Shown here piece after piece: positions 19,767-27,585 of a DNA stretch of 64,000 bases. The notes under the pieces were generated by a model that was not told where the DNA came from, made no database searches, and saw only the letters and a list, made by a program, of their open reading frames with translations. Made by a program: the position numbers and the translations under genes. The DNA is from Caldimonas caldifontis (GTDB lineage: Bacteria > Pseudomonadota > Gammaproteobacteria > Burkholderiales > Burkholderiaceae_C): the NCBI RefSeq assembly GCF_002930615.1, contig NZ_PSNX01000005.1:1-64000 (forward strand), given 5' to 3'. Within the stretch, counting starts at the first letter, position 1. Each line of letters starts with the position of its first letter.

Positions 19767-21635
19767 TTAGGGGCTCAAAGAGCTGACAGCAGGGGCCAGA
19801 GTCTTTAGCCAATGCGGGGTCATACTTTCAATTTCTACCTTTTGCAAAGCTGTGGACTCGGCCCCCACACTCAGAGCCAGGGCTTGGAGGCCCTCGCCCA
19901 ACTTTTCTACGTTCATCCATGCCTTGATGGGGCGGTCGACTTGGCGTGTATCGATAAGCCCAACATATGGTGACTGCTGAAAGAATAAATGCGATCGTTG
20001 AGGTTGGTCCTTGAGAGATTCCCCGGACCAGTGCGTTGGAATTGGCATGCCGAGTGAGTGCAGTACCGTTGGTCCGATATCGACTTGAGATCCCACTGAA
20101 TACAGCTTGCTGGGTCTCTGCTGCTGATCCAGCGGAAACGAGAGAAACAAGAGCGGTATTCGGAGAACAGACTCGGAGACACCTTTTGCATGACCATACT
20201 GCCCTTCCTCGCCTAACAGCTCTCCGTGGTCTCCAGTGACTACGACAATGCTGTCTGAGAGATAGCCCTTCGCTTTGAGCAGACCGATGAGTTCGCGTAC
20301 GGTGGAATCGAACTGAACCACTCCATTGTCGTAGAAGTTGATCGACGAAAGTCGCGGCGGTCCATCCACTCTTTGCAGCAAGGAGAGCGGCGCATAGCTT
20401 TCGGATGGAATGAAATGAGGGGCCAGCGTGCGAGTTCCCAACGGGTGAGGCGACATCAGGTGGAACTGCATGTATACCGGCTCTCCACCCCAGTCAGGCA
20501 GGCCTGCAACCTTGTCAAGAATGAGGCGGTCATCATTCATGTAGAAGCGCGTCGCCATTGACCCGTCGAAGTAGTGATCCACTTGACCGTAGGCTTCTTT
20601 CAGGCCGTAGAAGTTCGTGTGATCGCCGCCCAGAATGAGATGGGTTTTGTATCCATGCAGCTTGAGCACATCCAATAGGTTGAAAGACTTGCCGCTGAAT
20701 TCATGCACATACTGAGACCGAATCATCGCCATTAGCCCGCAGGAGGACTCGGCGCATACGCTCCAGGCTCGATCCACTTGCTGCAACCGCCCCTTCGATT
20801 GCAACTCGCTCAGGTAGGGCGTGGTCGGTCTAGGGTAGCCATAGATGGCCATGTGGTCTGCGCGCAGCGCATCGCCGACGATCAGGATGACATTGCGACG
20901 GTGTGCCGTGGGCGAGGGCACGTAGCGAGCGCGCTCCAGCTCGGCCCGGCGGTCCAGTACTTCCGATTGAATGAGGCGATGCCCCTGGATGGAGCGCCCG
21001 CCCTGCTGATCGTGAAACAGCGTCAGGCTGAAAGGTTCTTTGGCGGTCAAGGCTTCCGTGGGGCTCACAGCGTGGGTCAGCAGATGGATACAGCCGACGC
21101 TGAATCCGCCAACGAGCAGCAGCCGGGACCTGCGGCTGCCGCGGCTTGCGAGGGTTGCCGCCCAATCCTTGCGGGCAGGGCCCAGGGCAATCACTGCGGT
21201 CACACACACGAGGACCGCACCCACGCCAACCACAACCAACCCGGGCGGGATGCCTTGCGATAACGCCAACGGTTGCCATTGAAGGGCATAGGTGGAAATG
21301 AGGGGCCAACTCACCACGCGCCCCCAGGAGTGCAGGCCGGCGATCACCAGCACGTAATAGGCCAGCAACAGGAGCAGGAGCAGCGCACCCAGGAAGCTGC
21401 CCAGCCATCGGGCAAGCCCTTCGATCGGGACCCATCTCCACAACGCAACCCGAACGACGACGAACACGGTCAGCGCAGCCGACAGCAATCCCAAGTGGTG
21501 CCATGCAGCCGCGAGAGTGTGTCCTGGGAAGCTGGCGTACACCCAGAGGAAGCCGAGCGCTGCGCCAAACCAGACCAGGGCTTCCGCGCCCAGTGTGAAC
21601 AACCACGGCCGGCGTGACACAAGACGGGACAACAT
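19767..21635 (-). CDS. Membrane sulfatase/phosphoethanolamine-transferase-fold enzyme
   Basis: 622 residues. Five predicted N-terminal membrane helices (about 10-35, 45-65, 80-105, 130-155, 170-190), then a large alkaline-phosphatase-superfamily domain. Metal and nucleophile motifs: VILIVGDALRADHMAIYG (about 255-272), SVCAESSCGL (candidate nucleophile Ser/Cys), VVVTGDHGELLGEEG and YGHAKG (metal Asp/His). The architecture is that of EptA/PptA and LTA-synthase enzymes, which move phospho-head-groups onto lipids or proteins. It is 21 bp downstream of a PmtA-like methyltransferase. Its location beside the pilins suggests pilin or surface-glycan modification; this is inference. Confidence 0.8.
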   Translation of the reverse strand: MLSRLVSRRPWLFTLGAEALVWFGAALGFLWVYASFPGHTLAAAWHHLGLLSAALTVFVVVRVALWRWVPIEGLARWLGSFLGALLLLLLLAYYVLVIAGLHSWGRVVSWPLISTYALQWQPLALSQGIPPGLVVVGVGAVLVCVTAVIALGPARKDWAATLASRGSRRSRLLLVGGFSVGCIHLLTHAVSPTEALTAKEPFSLTLFHDQQGGRSIQGHRLIQSEVLDRRAELERARYVPSPTAHRRNVILIVGDALRADHMAIYGYPRPTTPYLSELQSKGRLQQVDRAWSVCAESSCGLMAMIRSQYVHEFSGKSFNLLDVLKLHGYKTHLILGGDHTNFYGLKEAYGQVDHYFDGSMATRFYMNDDRLILDKVAGLPDWGGEPVYMQFHLMSPHPLGTRTLAPHFIPSESYAPLSLLQRVDGPPRLSSINFYDNGVVQFDSTVRELIGLLKAKGYLSDSIVVVTGDHGELLGEEGQYGHAKGVSESVLRIPLLFLSFPLDQQQRPSKLYSVGSQVDIGPTVLHSLGMPIPTHWSGESLKDQPQRSHLFFQQSPYVGLIDTRQVDRPIKAWMNVEKLGEGLQALALSVGAESTALQKVEIESMTPHWLKTLAPAVSSLSP

Positions 21636-21656
21636 GGGCAGCGGTTCTTCGGGATG

Positions 21657-22277
21657 TCAGGTGTTGCGGATCACAACGAGCTTGGACAGCCCGAGGAGAT
21701 TCACGGCACGGACAGACATCACCTGCCAGTCGTGCGCGAGGATGTGTTCCTCGAAGCTGAAGTCCGATCGGAAGCCGACCTTGTCTGCGACCGCCTTGAC
21801 CGCACGCTCGAGCAGCCACCAGAAGCGGCTTCCGCTGAAGTGGTTCAGGATCAGGATGGTGCCATCCTTCTTGCAGACGCGACGTAACTCTTTCACGAGC
21901 TGGTTTGGGTTTGGCGTGACGGAAAGCACATAGGGCAAGGTCACGCAATCGAAGCTGTCATCGGGAAAGTCCATGCACTCCGCATTCATCGACTGCAGGA
22001 CGATACGGCGCTCCGGCATGGCCCGCGCGCGTTCATGGGCATGGGCGAGCATCTCAGGGGAAAGATCGATCCCGACGAGCTGGCTGGACGGCGGATAGCC
22101 TGCCAGGGTGAGGCCGGTGCCCACGCCCACCTCCAGAACGCTTGCCGGGGCGAGGCCCTTCACTTCCTCAGTCAAGGCTCGTCGCCCGGGCTCCAAAACC
22201 TGCCCGAACAGGCGATCGTAGAGGGGCGCATAGCGGCGATAGGTCTTGGCGACTTCTTGCGGTGACAGGGACGGCAT
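21657..22277 (-). CDS. SAM-dependent methyltransferase, PmtA-like
   Basis: 206 residues. Class I methyltransferase: motif I VLEVGVGTGLTLAGYP (about 45-60), GIDLSPEMLAHA, DSFDCVTLPYVLSVTPNP and RRVCKKDGTILILNHF. The start YAPLYDRLFGQVLEPGRRAL and the overall pattern resemble Rhodobacter-type phosphatidylethanolamine N-methyltransferase, which makes mono- to trimethylated PE (phosphatidylcholine). Other small-molecule substrates are possible. ATG 22277. It sits just upstream of the transferase-fold gene, so the two probably act together. Confidence 0.8.
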   Translation of the reverse strand: MPSLSPQEVAKTYRRYAPLYDRLFGQVLEPGRRALTEEVKGLAPASVLEVGVGTGLTLAGYPPSSQLVGIDLSPEMLAHAHERARAMPERRIVLQSMNAECMDFPDDSFDCVTLPYVLSVTPNPNQLVKELRRVCKKDGTILILNHFSGSRFWWLLERAVKAVADKVGFRSDFSFEEHILAHDWQVMSVRAVNLLGLSKLVVIRNT

Positions 22278-22358
22278 CTGACGACGGGAGGGCACGGAGC
22301 GGTGATTGTGGCCGCGCGATGGTATCAGCCGCCATCCGTCGTCCGGGGGAACGCTACA

Positions 22359-24068
22359 GTGAGCAACCATGTTCAAGCTCCGATCCTTGCAGTGTTGAGC
22401 CGATTGATCATCCCGGCCTTGTTGGTGCCAGGTCTTTGCATCGGCCTCACGCACACGCCCATCTCCTCGCTCTACAACAACGCCCTTGCATTGGCGGGCT
22501 GGGGTGCTGTGATGCTCGTACCCGGATGGCGTCTCTCTGCATTTGCCGGCGTCCTTACTGCAATTGCAGTGGCGGTCCTGGCTGTTATCGCGGTGACGGA
22601 CGGGTTCCACGTTCTCCTGGTGGTCATTGCAGCTGTTGTGGTTTGCGCATGGGGTTGGCTTGCCGGGACGAGGTGGCGTGAATTGCGGGTAACTCCAGCA
22701 ATCCATGCTGTAAGCCTTGGCCTGTTGCTGGCTGCATTGTTGTCCGTCGCCATCGCACTGGCACAGTACTTCACCCCCACCCTCGCCGACGGCACCTGGA
22801 TCGCCAAGCCCACCACCCCCGGCCGGGCCTTTGGCAACCTGCGCCAGCCCAACCACCTCGCCTCGCTGATGCTCCTGGGCCTGTGCGTGCTGCCGCTGGT
22901 GGCGTCGGAAGCCCGCCGGCGCTGGGCCTGGGCGGCGATGGCGGCATTGACGCTGGGCGTGGCGCTCAGCAGTTCGCGCACCGGGATGCTGGGTTTGGTG
23001 GGGCTGGCGTTGTGGGCTGCAGTCGACCGCGGTTTGCCCGGCTGGGCGCGGCGCCTGTTCTGGGCGGCGCCGGTGGTGGCGGTGGGGTGGTGGCTGGGGC
23101 TGTGGGCCTGGGGGGAGGTGGGCGGCACGGCCTACTTCGGCGAGGCGCGGCTCGAGAGTGGGGGAGACATCAGCAGTTCGCGCTTTGCGATCTGGTCGAA
23201 CACGCTGGCGCTGATCGGGGCGCACCCGTGGACGGGGGTGGGCTGGGGGAACTTCAATGCGGCCTGGACCTTCACGCCTTTCCCCGATCGGCCGGTGGCC
23301 TTCTTCGATCACAGCCACAACCTGGTGCTGCAGTTGATGGTGGAGCTGGGCGTCCCGGCCGCGCTGGCCCTGCTGGGCGGGCTGGCCTGGGTGTTGTGGC
23401 GCGCGCGCGGTGCCTTGTCGCTGCCGGGGGAGGCGGGCCTCGCCGCGCGGGCGGCGCTGATGATGCTGGCGGTGCTGGGCTGGCACAGCCTGCTGGAGTA
23501 TCCGCTGTGGTACGCCTACTTCCTGCTGCCGGCAGCCTTTGCGCTGGGGCTCTTTGTCGGGCTGGGGGCGCCGCCACGGCCCAGTGCATCCGCTCCTGCG
23601 CCGGCGTGGACGCGCTGGCTGCTCCCGGTCGCGGGTGGCCTGATGGTGGCCGGCTCGCTGCATGCCATGGTGGACTACCAGCGGGTGGTGCAGATCTTCA
23701 CGCCCTCGGGCGAGGCGGGGCGGGCCTCACTCGCTGAGCGCATCCGCATCGGTCAGGGCAGCCACTGGTTCGCCGTGCATGCCGACTATGCCGCCGTGAC
23801 CACGGCGCCGCGGCCGTCGGAGGTGTTCGAGCGGTTCGAGCGGCCGCTACGGCATCTGATCGACGCCCGCCTGATGATCGCCTATGCCAAGGCCTTGCAC
23901 GAACGTGGCGAGGACGACCGGGCCCTTTACGTGGTGCACCGCCTGCGCGAGTTCCGGCACCGGCTGGGCCGCGACTTCCTGGCAGTGTGCGAGCAGCCCG
24001 ATCCGCCGCACTTCCCGTGCGGGCCGCAGCCGCAGGGCCTGACCTGGCGGGATCTGGCGCAGCCTTGA
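22359..24068 (+). CDS. PglL/O-antigen-ligase-type O-oligosaccharyltransferase
   Basis: 569-residue membrane protein with about 11-12 helices and a soluble C-terminal tail (about 450-569). The Wzy_C region has FGNLRQPNHLAS (about 160-171), SSSRTGMLGL, GVGWGNFNAAW and DHSHNLVLQLMVELG with the catalytic His. The N-terminus and extra C-terminal domain fit PglL-type enzymes, which transfer lipid-linked glycans to Ser/Thr of periplasmic proteins such as pilins, rather than WaaL. GTG 22359 is chosen: GGGGA precedes it and homology starts there; the frame is open back to 22302. Divergent from the PmtA-like gene. Confidence 0.85.
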   Translation: MSNHVQAPILAVLSRLIIPALLVPGLCIGLTHTPISSLYNNALALAGWGAVMLVPGWRLSAFAGVLTAIAVAVLAVIAVTDGFHVLLVVIAAVVVCAWGWLAGTRWRELRVTPAIHAVSLGLLLAALLSVAIALAQYFTPTLADGTWIAKPTTPGRAFGNLRQPNHLASLMLLGLCVLPLVASEARRRWAWAAMAALTLGVALSSSRTGMLGLVGLALWAAVDRGLPGWARRLFWAAPVVAVGWWLGLWAWGEVGGTAYFGEARLESGGDISSSRFAIWSNTLALIGAHPWTGVGWGNFNAAWTFTPFPDRPVAFFDHSHNLVLQLMVELGVPAALALLGGLAWVLWRARGALSLPGEAGLAARAALMMLAVLGWHSLLEYPLWYAYFLLPAAFALGLFVGLGAPPRPSASAPAPAWTRWLLPVAGGLMVAGSLHAMVDYQRVVQIFTPSGEAGRASLAERIRIGQGSHWFAVHADYAAVTTAPRPSEVFERFERPLRHLIDARLMIAYAKALHERGEDDRALYVVHRLREFRHRLGRDFLAVCEQPDPPHFPCGPQPQGLTWRDLAQP

Positions 24069-24073
24069 TGTTT

Positions 24074-24089
24074 CGCACGATCGTGCTAA
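24074..24089. promoter_or_regulatory. TetR operator upstream of the tetR-like gene
   Basis: TCGCACGATCGTGCTA, with the perfect 12-bp palindrome GCACGATCGTGC. The same site occurs at 24779-24794 before the next gene, which points to the TetR protein encoded between them as the binder. Confidence 0.7.
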
Positions 24090-24098
24090 GCTGTAGCC

Positions 24099-24734
24099 AT
24101 GGAAGCCAAAACCAGCCGCAGCGAGCTCACGCGCGCCGCCATCCTCGACACCGCCTTGCTGATGGCGGCGCAGGACGGCCTGGAGAGCCTCACCATCGGC
24201 GAGGTGGCCAAGCGGCTGGGCTTGTCGAAGAGCGGGGTGTTCTCGCGGGTGGGGTCGCGCGAGGCCCTGCAGGCGGCGGTGATCGAGGAATATGACCGGC
24301 GTTTCGTGCAGGAGGTGTTCGTGCCCGCAATGCGCGAGCCTCGCGGGCTGCCCCGGCTCAACGCCGTGATGCGTCTGTGGCTGCAGCGGGCGCGCGAGGT
24401 GGAATTCCGCCACGGCTGCATCTACTGCGCGGGTGCTTTCGAGTTTGACGACCGCGACGGGCCGTTGCGCGACTTGCTGCTGGACGGCGTGATGCGCTGG
24501 CGCGGCACGCTGCGCCGATCGGTGTTGCAAGCCGTCGAGGCCGGCCATCTGAGCGCCGACACCGACGTCGAGCAGCTGGTCTTCGAGCTCGATGGGTTGT
24601 TTATCGCCTTGATGCGCGACGCCCGGTTCCTGCGCGACGAACGGGCCGCCGAGCGTGCTTGGCGGGCCTATCAGCGCCTGATTGACGATTACCGCGGCCC
24701 GGTTCCCCTGCCTCAGGAGGCTCATCCCGCCTGA
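24099..24734 (+). CDS. TetR/AcrR-family transcriptional regulator
   Basis: 211 residues. The N-terminal helix-turn-helix domain (about 8-55) reads LTRAAILDTALLMAAQDGLESLTIGEVAKRLGLSKSGVFSRV in segments typical of TetR. The ligand domain has the wording of the TetR_C group with RHGCIYCAGAFEFDD (about 103-117), where two cysteines lie three apart. Identical palindromes at 24074-24089 and 24779-24794 flank the gene, so it very probably represses itself and the downstream genes. Those downstream genes look degraded. Confidence 0.92.
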   Translation: MEAKTSRSELTRAAILDTALLMAAQDGLESLTIGEVAKRLGLSKSGVFSRVGSREALQAAVIEEYDRRFVQEVFVPAMREPRGLPRLNAVMRLWLQRAREVEFRHGCIYCAGAFEFDDRDGPLRDLLLDGVMRWRGTLRRSVLQAVEAGHLSADTDVEQLVFELDGLFIALMRDARFLRDERAAERAWRAYQRLIDDYRGPVPLPQEAHPA

Positions 24735-24778
24735 GCGGATCCCAAGGCGCCCACGAGGCGCTGTCTTTTGGCAAAACA

Positions 24779-24794
24779 TCGCACGATCGTGCGA
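24779..24794. promoter_or_regulatory. TetR operator upstream of the decayed target genes
   Basis: TCGCACGATCGTGCGA is a perfect 16-bp palindrome, sharing its central 12 bp with the site before the regulator gene. It lies directly upstream of AAAAGGAG and the ATG at 24808. Confidence 0.75.
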
Positions 24795-24807
24795 AAAGGA
24801 GTCCGAG

Positions 24808-24975
24808 ATGTTGATCGTTCTGCTGTCCTTGGGGGTGGCCTTGGCTTTGCGGTTGGGCTGGATGGTCTTCCAGCTATGGAGCCGACTGCCACGGTGCAAT
24901 GAAGACTTCTCGCTGGAACTGGGGCCTCTCGACCGCGTCGGCGTCGCCCGCTGCGTGGGAGATCGCCATGAGTGA
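24808..24975 (+). CDS. Short membrane-anchored protein, probably a truncated remnant
   Basis: 55 residues after a strong Shine-Dalgarno (AAAAGGAG, 24795-24802). One hydrophobic helix (LIVLLSLGVALALRLGWMVFQLW) is followed by SRLPRCNEDF, a wording seen at the N-terminus of small bacterial membrane proteins of over 100 residues. After about residue 37 the sequence loses that character and runs into an early stop, overlapping the start of a hydrolase fragment in another frame. It looks like the N-terminal part of one gene joined by a deletion to the C-terminal part of the next. Confidence 0.5.
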   Translation: MLIVLLSLGVALALRLGWMVFQLWSRLPRCNEDFSLELGPLDRVGVARCVGDRHE

Positions 24976-25399
24976 GGCGCCGGCCGCCACCGCCACCGCG
25001 CGCAGCTTTGCGGCCAGCCGCGGCTTGCGCGCCGACGGGGTGGTGACGCTGGGCTCTCCGGCCAGCCTGGTGCAGGTCACCCGGGACTATGCCCAGGCCT
25101 TTGGCCTGTCGGAGGCGACCCGTCGGGAGATGGTGGCGCACATCGAATCCAGGGAGGGCATCGTCTTCGAACAGATGGAGCCGCGACACGTGGCCCCGCG
25201 GGTGCGTCAGCCCTGTCTGGTGGTACACGACCGCGACGACCTGACGGTTCCTGTCCAGGAGGCAGACCAATGGGCCGCCCAGCTCGGCCAGGTCAGGTTG
25301 ATGCTCACTTCCGGGCTGGGCCATCGCCGCCTGCTACAGGAGGACGCCGTGGTGCAGGAGGTGGTGGCCTTCGTCCAGGGCCTACGGCGACGCGGCTGA
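24968..25399 (+). pseudogene. Alpha/beta-hydrolase, C-terminal fragment
   Basis: 143 codons from ATG 24968. The sequence from RADGVVTLGSPASLVQVT onward matches the last half of an alpha/beta-hydrolase: the catalytic Asp region CLVVHDRDDLTVPV and the catalytic His in TSGLGHRRLL are present. The N-terminal half, including the GxSxG nucleophile elbow and oxyanion region, is missing, so it cannot be active as such. It most likely arose from a deletion fusing it to the preceding membrane-protein remnant. The intact operon would have been the target of the TetR regulator. Confidence 0.65.
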
Positions 25400-25548
25400 C
25401 ACAAGCTGTACCCCATCAGGCCGCTGGGTGACATTTCTTGTCAATCGGTTGGGGCGGCCGGGGCGGCTCACCGTTGCCACAGCGTGGTCCAGGGCACGGA
25501 CCGAGGTCTGCAGTGCACGGCCGGCCATATTTCGTTACGTCATGGGGG

Positions 25549-25566
25549 TTGGCACGAAAGCTGCGA
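25549..25566 (+). promoter_or_regulatory. Sigma-54 promoter before two small unknown genes
   Basis: TTGGCACGAAAGCTGCGA fits TGGCACG-N4-TTGC with one mismatch; GG (25551-25552) and GC (25563-25564) are 12 bp apart. The predicted transcription start is near 25576, about 25 bp before the ATG at 25601. Confidence 0.7.
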
Positions 25567-25583
25567 TGTGAACGACATCGCAG
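25561..25583. repeat. 9-bp perfect inverted repeat over the sigma-54 -12 box and start site
   Basis: CTGCGATGT (25561-25569) and ACATCGCAG (25575-25583) with five bases between. The left arm contains the -12 element, so a bound protein would block the promoter. Confidence 0.55.
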
Positions 25584-25600
25584 TCCAACGGAAGCCCACC

Positions 25601-25873
25601 ATGGCCTTGCTCAGTTTCAAGCGCCGTCCGGCGAGCCGGTCCCAGTCCGGTGAAATCGCGCGCCGTGGCCGCGGCCAGTCGCCGTCGGCCCTGGCGCCAC
25701 GTCGTCCGGGCGGCCTGTCCTCCATGCTGCGCCTGACGCCCCTGCAGGGCGAGGCCTCGCCCTCGCAGAGCTGGCCCAGCCTTGCGCTGGCCCGCCTGGG
25801 CAAGCCGGTGCCCAGTGCCCCGGCCTTTCTGTGCACTGACTTTGCACCCAGCCAGTGGCTGACGAAATCATGA
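25601..25873 (+). CDS. Small unknown protein behind a sigma-54 promoter
   Basis: 90 residues, not recognised. The N-terminal third is strongly basic (ALLSFKRRPASRSQSGEIARRGRGQS in two stretches), the rest is Pro/Ser/Leu-rich (SSMLRLTPLQGEAS, SWPSLALARLGKPVP) and ends SQWLTKS. No membrane helix or signal peptide. Support for it being real: it starts about 25 bp after a good sigma-54 promoter's start site, and its stop overlaps the next start as ATGA. Intrinsically disordered or nucleic-acid-binding behaviour would fit the composition, but nothing proves it. Confidence 0.55.
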   Translation: MALLSFKRRPASRSQSGEIARRGRGQSPSALAPRRPGGLSSMLRLTPLQGEASPSQSWPSLALARLGKPVPSAPAFLCTDFAPSQWLTKS

Positions 25874-26073
25874 TCCGCGCCAGTGTTGCTTCCATTGCGT
25901 CCAACGTGCTGGCCCGGCACGTGGCGGATCGCCTGGCGACTGCTCCGGCCCCACGTGCCGTGCAGCCCGCCACGATGCGAGCGCCAACCGAGTCCAGCGG
26001 GTTGCGTCAGTACCAGGTGCTTCAATCGCGGTCCGAACCGGCGCAGCTCACGCTGAAGCTGGGTCGCCGCTGA
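25870..26073 (+). CDS. Small unknown protein, coupled to the preceding gene
   Basis: 67 residues from ATG 25870; an in-frame GTG at 25855 is possible. The ATG overlaps the upstream TGA (ATGA at 25870-25873), typical of translational coupling. The sequence begins MIRASVASIASNVLARHVAD, a potential amphipathic helix, followed by an Ala/Pro-rich linker and a basic end (LTLKLGRR). Not recognised. It would be co-expressed with the 90-residue protein under sigma-54. Confidence 0.5.
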   Translation: MIRASVASIASNVLARHVADRLATAPAPRAVQPATMRAPTESSGLRQYQVLQSRSEPAQLTLKLGRR

Positions 26074-26108
26074 GCACATCGTTTTCCTGGGACGTCGGGG
26101 GAAGAGGG

Positions 26109-26146
26109 GGCGGCCGGGGTCAGAGAGAGCGAGAGCCTCGGCCGCC
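26109..26146 (+). terminator. Stem-loop after the small-gene pair (weak terminator or RNA structure)
   Basis: GGCGGCCG (26109-26116) and CGGCCGCC (26139-26146) form a perfect 8-bp stem with a 22-base purine-rich loop, followed by TTTCCTT. It lies 35 bp after the stop codon and just before a stronger terminator. Confidence 0.4.
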
Positions 26147-26165
26147 TTTCCTTAACGGAGTCCAC

Positions 26166-26201
26166 CGCCTGCCGTGCGCTGCATGGCAGGCGTCTTTTTT
26201 T
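26166..26201 (+). terminator. Rho-independent terminator upstream of the permease gene
   Basis: A 12-bp stem (CGCCTGCCGTGC / GCATGGCAGGCG, one G-U pair) with a three-base loop and TCTTTTTTT. It ends the small-gene unit and insulates the permease gene. Confidence 0.85.
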
Positions 26202-26229
26202 GTGCTGCACCGCGGCGGGGCGCTGGCCT

Positions 26230-26245
26230 TGGCATGCTTGCTGCT
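26230..26245 (+). promoter_or_regulatory. Possible sigma-54 promoter of the permease gene
   Basis: TGGCATGCTTGCTGCT has GG and GC 12 bp apart and matches TGGCACG-N4-TTGC with two mismatches. It lies 69 bp before the ATG. Pyrimidine-use genes (rut) are under NtrC/sigma-54 in E. coli, so this would make sense, but the match is weaker than the other two sites in the window. Confidence 0.4.
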
Positions 26246-26313
26246 CCTACACTCCCGCACGGTCGTGCTGCACATGGCCCGGCTGCAAAACCAACAACAC
26301 GGAGCTTCCTTCC

Positions 26314-27585
26314 ATGAGCCTCTTTCCCCAGTGGCGCGAGACCACGCATGACGTGGTCGCGCCCGACGAACGTCTGCCCTGGCCCCAGACCATCGCGATG
26401 GGCATCCAGCACGTCGTGGCGATGTTCGGCGCCACGGTGCTGGCGCCGCTGCTGATGGGCTTCGACCCCAACGTCGCCATCCTGATGAGCGGCATCGGCA
26501 CGCTGATCTTCTTCTTCATCGTGGGCGGGCGGGTGCCGAGCTACCTGGGCTCGAGCTTTGCCTTCATCGGCGTGGTGATCGCCGCCAGCGGTTATGCGGG
26601 CAGCGGCGCGAACGCCAACCTGGGCGTGGCCCTGGGGGGCATCGTCGTCTGTGGTCTGGTCTACGCCATCATCGGATTCATCGTGATGGGGGCAGGCACG
26701 GGCTGGATCGAGCGATTCATGCCTCCGGTGGTCACTGGCGCGGTGGTGGCCGTGATCGGCCTGAACCTCGCCCACATCCCGGTGAAGAACATGGCGCCCA
26801 CGCCCTTCGACGCCTGGATGCAGGCCCTCACCTTCGTGAGCGTGGGCCTGGTGGCCGTGTTCACACGCGGCATGGTGCAACGCCTGCTCATCCTGGTGGG
26901 CCTGATCGTCGCGTCCATCATCTACGCGATCCTCACCAACGGGTTCGGCCTGGGCAAGCCACTCGACCTGTCGGGCATCGCCAATGCGCCCTGGTTCGGG
27001 ATGCCAGGGTTCGCGGCACCGGTGTTCGAGCTCAACGCCATCTTGCTGATCGCCCCGGTGGCGGTGATCCTGGTGGCCGAGAACCTCGGGCACATCAAGG
27101 CGGTCAGCGCGATGACCGGCCGCGACATGAACCCCTACATGGGCCGCGCCTTCGTGGGGGATGGCATCGCCACGATGGTCAGCGGTGCCTCGGGCGGCAC
27201 GGGCGTCACCACCTACGCCGAGAACATCGGCGTGATGGCGGCCACCAAGATCTACTCGACGGCCATTTTCGTGGTGGCGGCGCTGATCGCCATCCTGCTG
27301 GGCTTCAGCCCCAAGTTCGGTGCGTTGATCCAGGCCGTGCCGCTGGCCGTGATGGGCGGTGTGTCCATCGTGGTCTTCGGCCTGATCGCGGTGGCCGGCG
27401 CCAAGATCTGGGTCGACAACAAGGTTGACTTCTCCGACAACACCAACCTCATCGTGGCCGCCATCACCCTGGTGCTGGGCACGGGCGACTTCACGCTGAA
27501 GATCGGCGACTTCGCCCTGGGTGGCATCGGGACCGCCACCTTCGGTGCGATCCTGCTGTACGCGCTGCTGAAGAAGCGGGGCTGA
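26314..27585 (+). CDS. Uracil/xanthine permease (NCS2 family)
   Basis: 423 residues, about 14 helices. NCS2 features: start LPWPQTIAMGIQHVVAMFGATVLAPLLMGFDP (about 22-53), the substrate-site Glu in LVAENLGHIKAV (about 250) and the Gly-rich ASGGTGVTTYAENIGVMA with the second Glu. This wording is that of UraA/RutG uracil:proton symporters rather than xanthine carriers. ATG 26314 follows GGAG; an upstream extension to 26200 would run into the terminator. Its stop abuts that of proC (TGATCA, 27583-27588). Confidence 0.93.
   Translation: MSLFPQWRETTHDVVAPDERLPWPQTIAMGIQHVVAMFGATVLAPLLMGFDPNVAILMSGIGTLIFFFIVGGRVPSYLGSSFAFIGVVIAASGYAGSGANANLGVALGGIVVCGLVYAIIGFIVMGAGTGWIERFMPPVVTGAVVAVIGLNLAHIPVKNMAPTPFDAWMQALTFVSVGLVAVFTRGMVQRLLILVGLIVASIIYAILTNGFGLGKPLDLSGIANAPWFGMPGFAAPVFELNAILLIAPVAVILVAENLGHIKAVSAMTGRDMNPYMGRAFVGDGIATMVSGASGGTGVTTYAENIGVMAATKIYSTAIFVVAALIAILLGFSPKFGALIQAVPLAVMGGVSIVVFGLIAVAGAKIWVDNKVDFSDNTNLIVAAITLVLGTGDFTLKIGDFALGGIGTATFGAILLYALLKKRG

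Noticed and set aside
22302-22358. Earlier GTG start for the PglL-type protein
   Set aside because: The extra 19 residues lack similarity and have no Shine-Dalgarno; GTG 22359 has GGGGA upstream.
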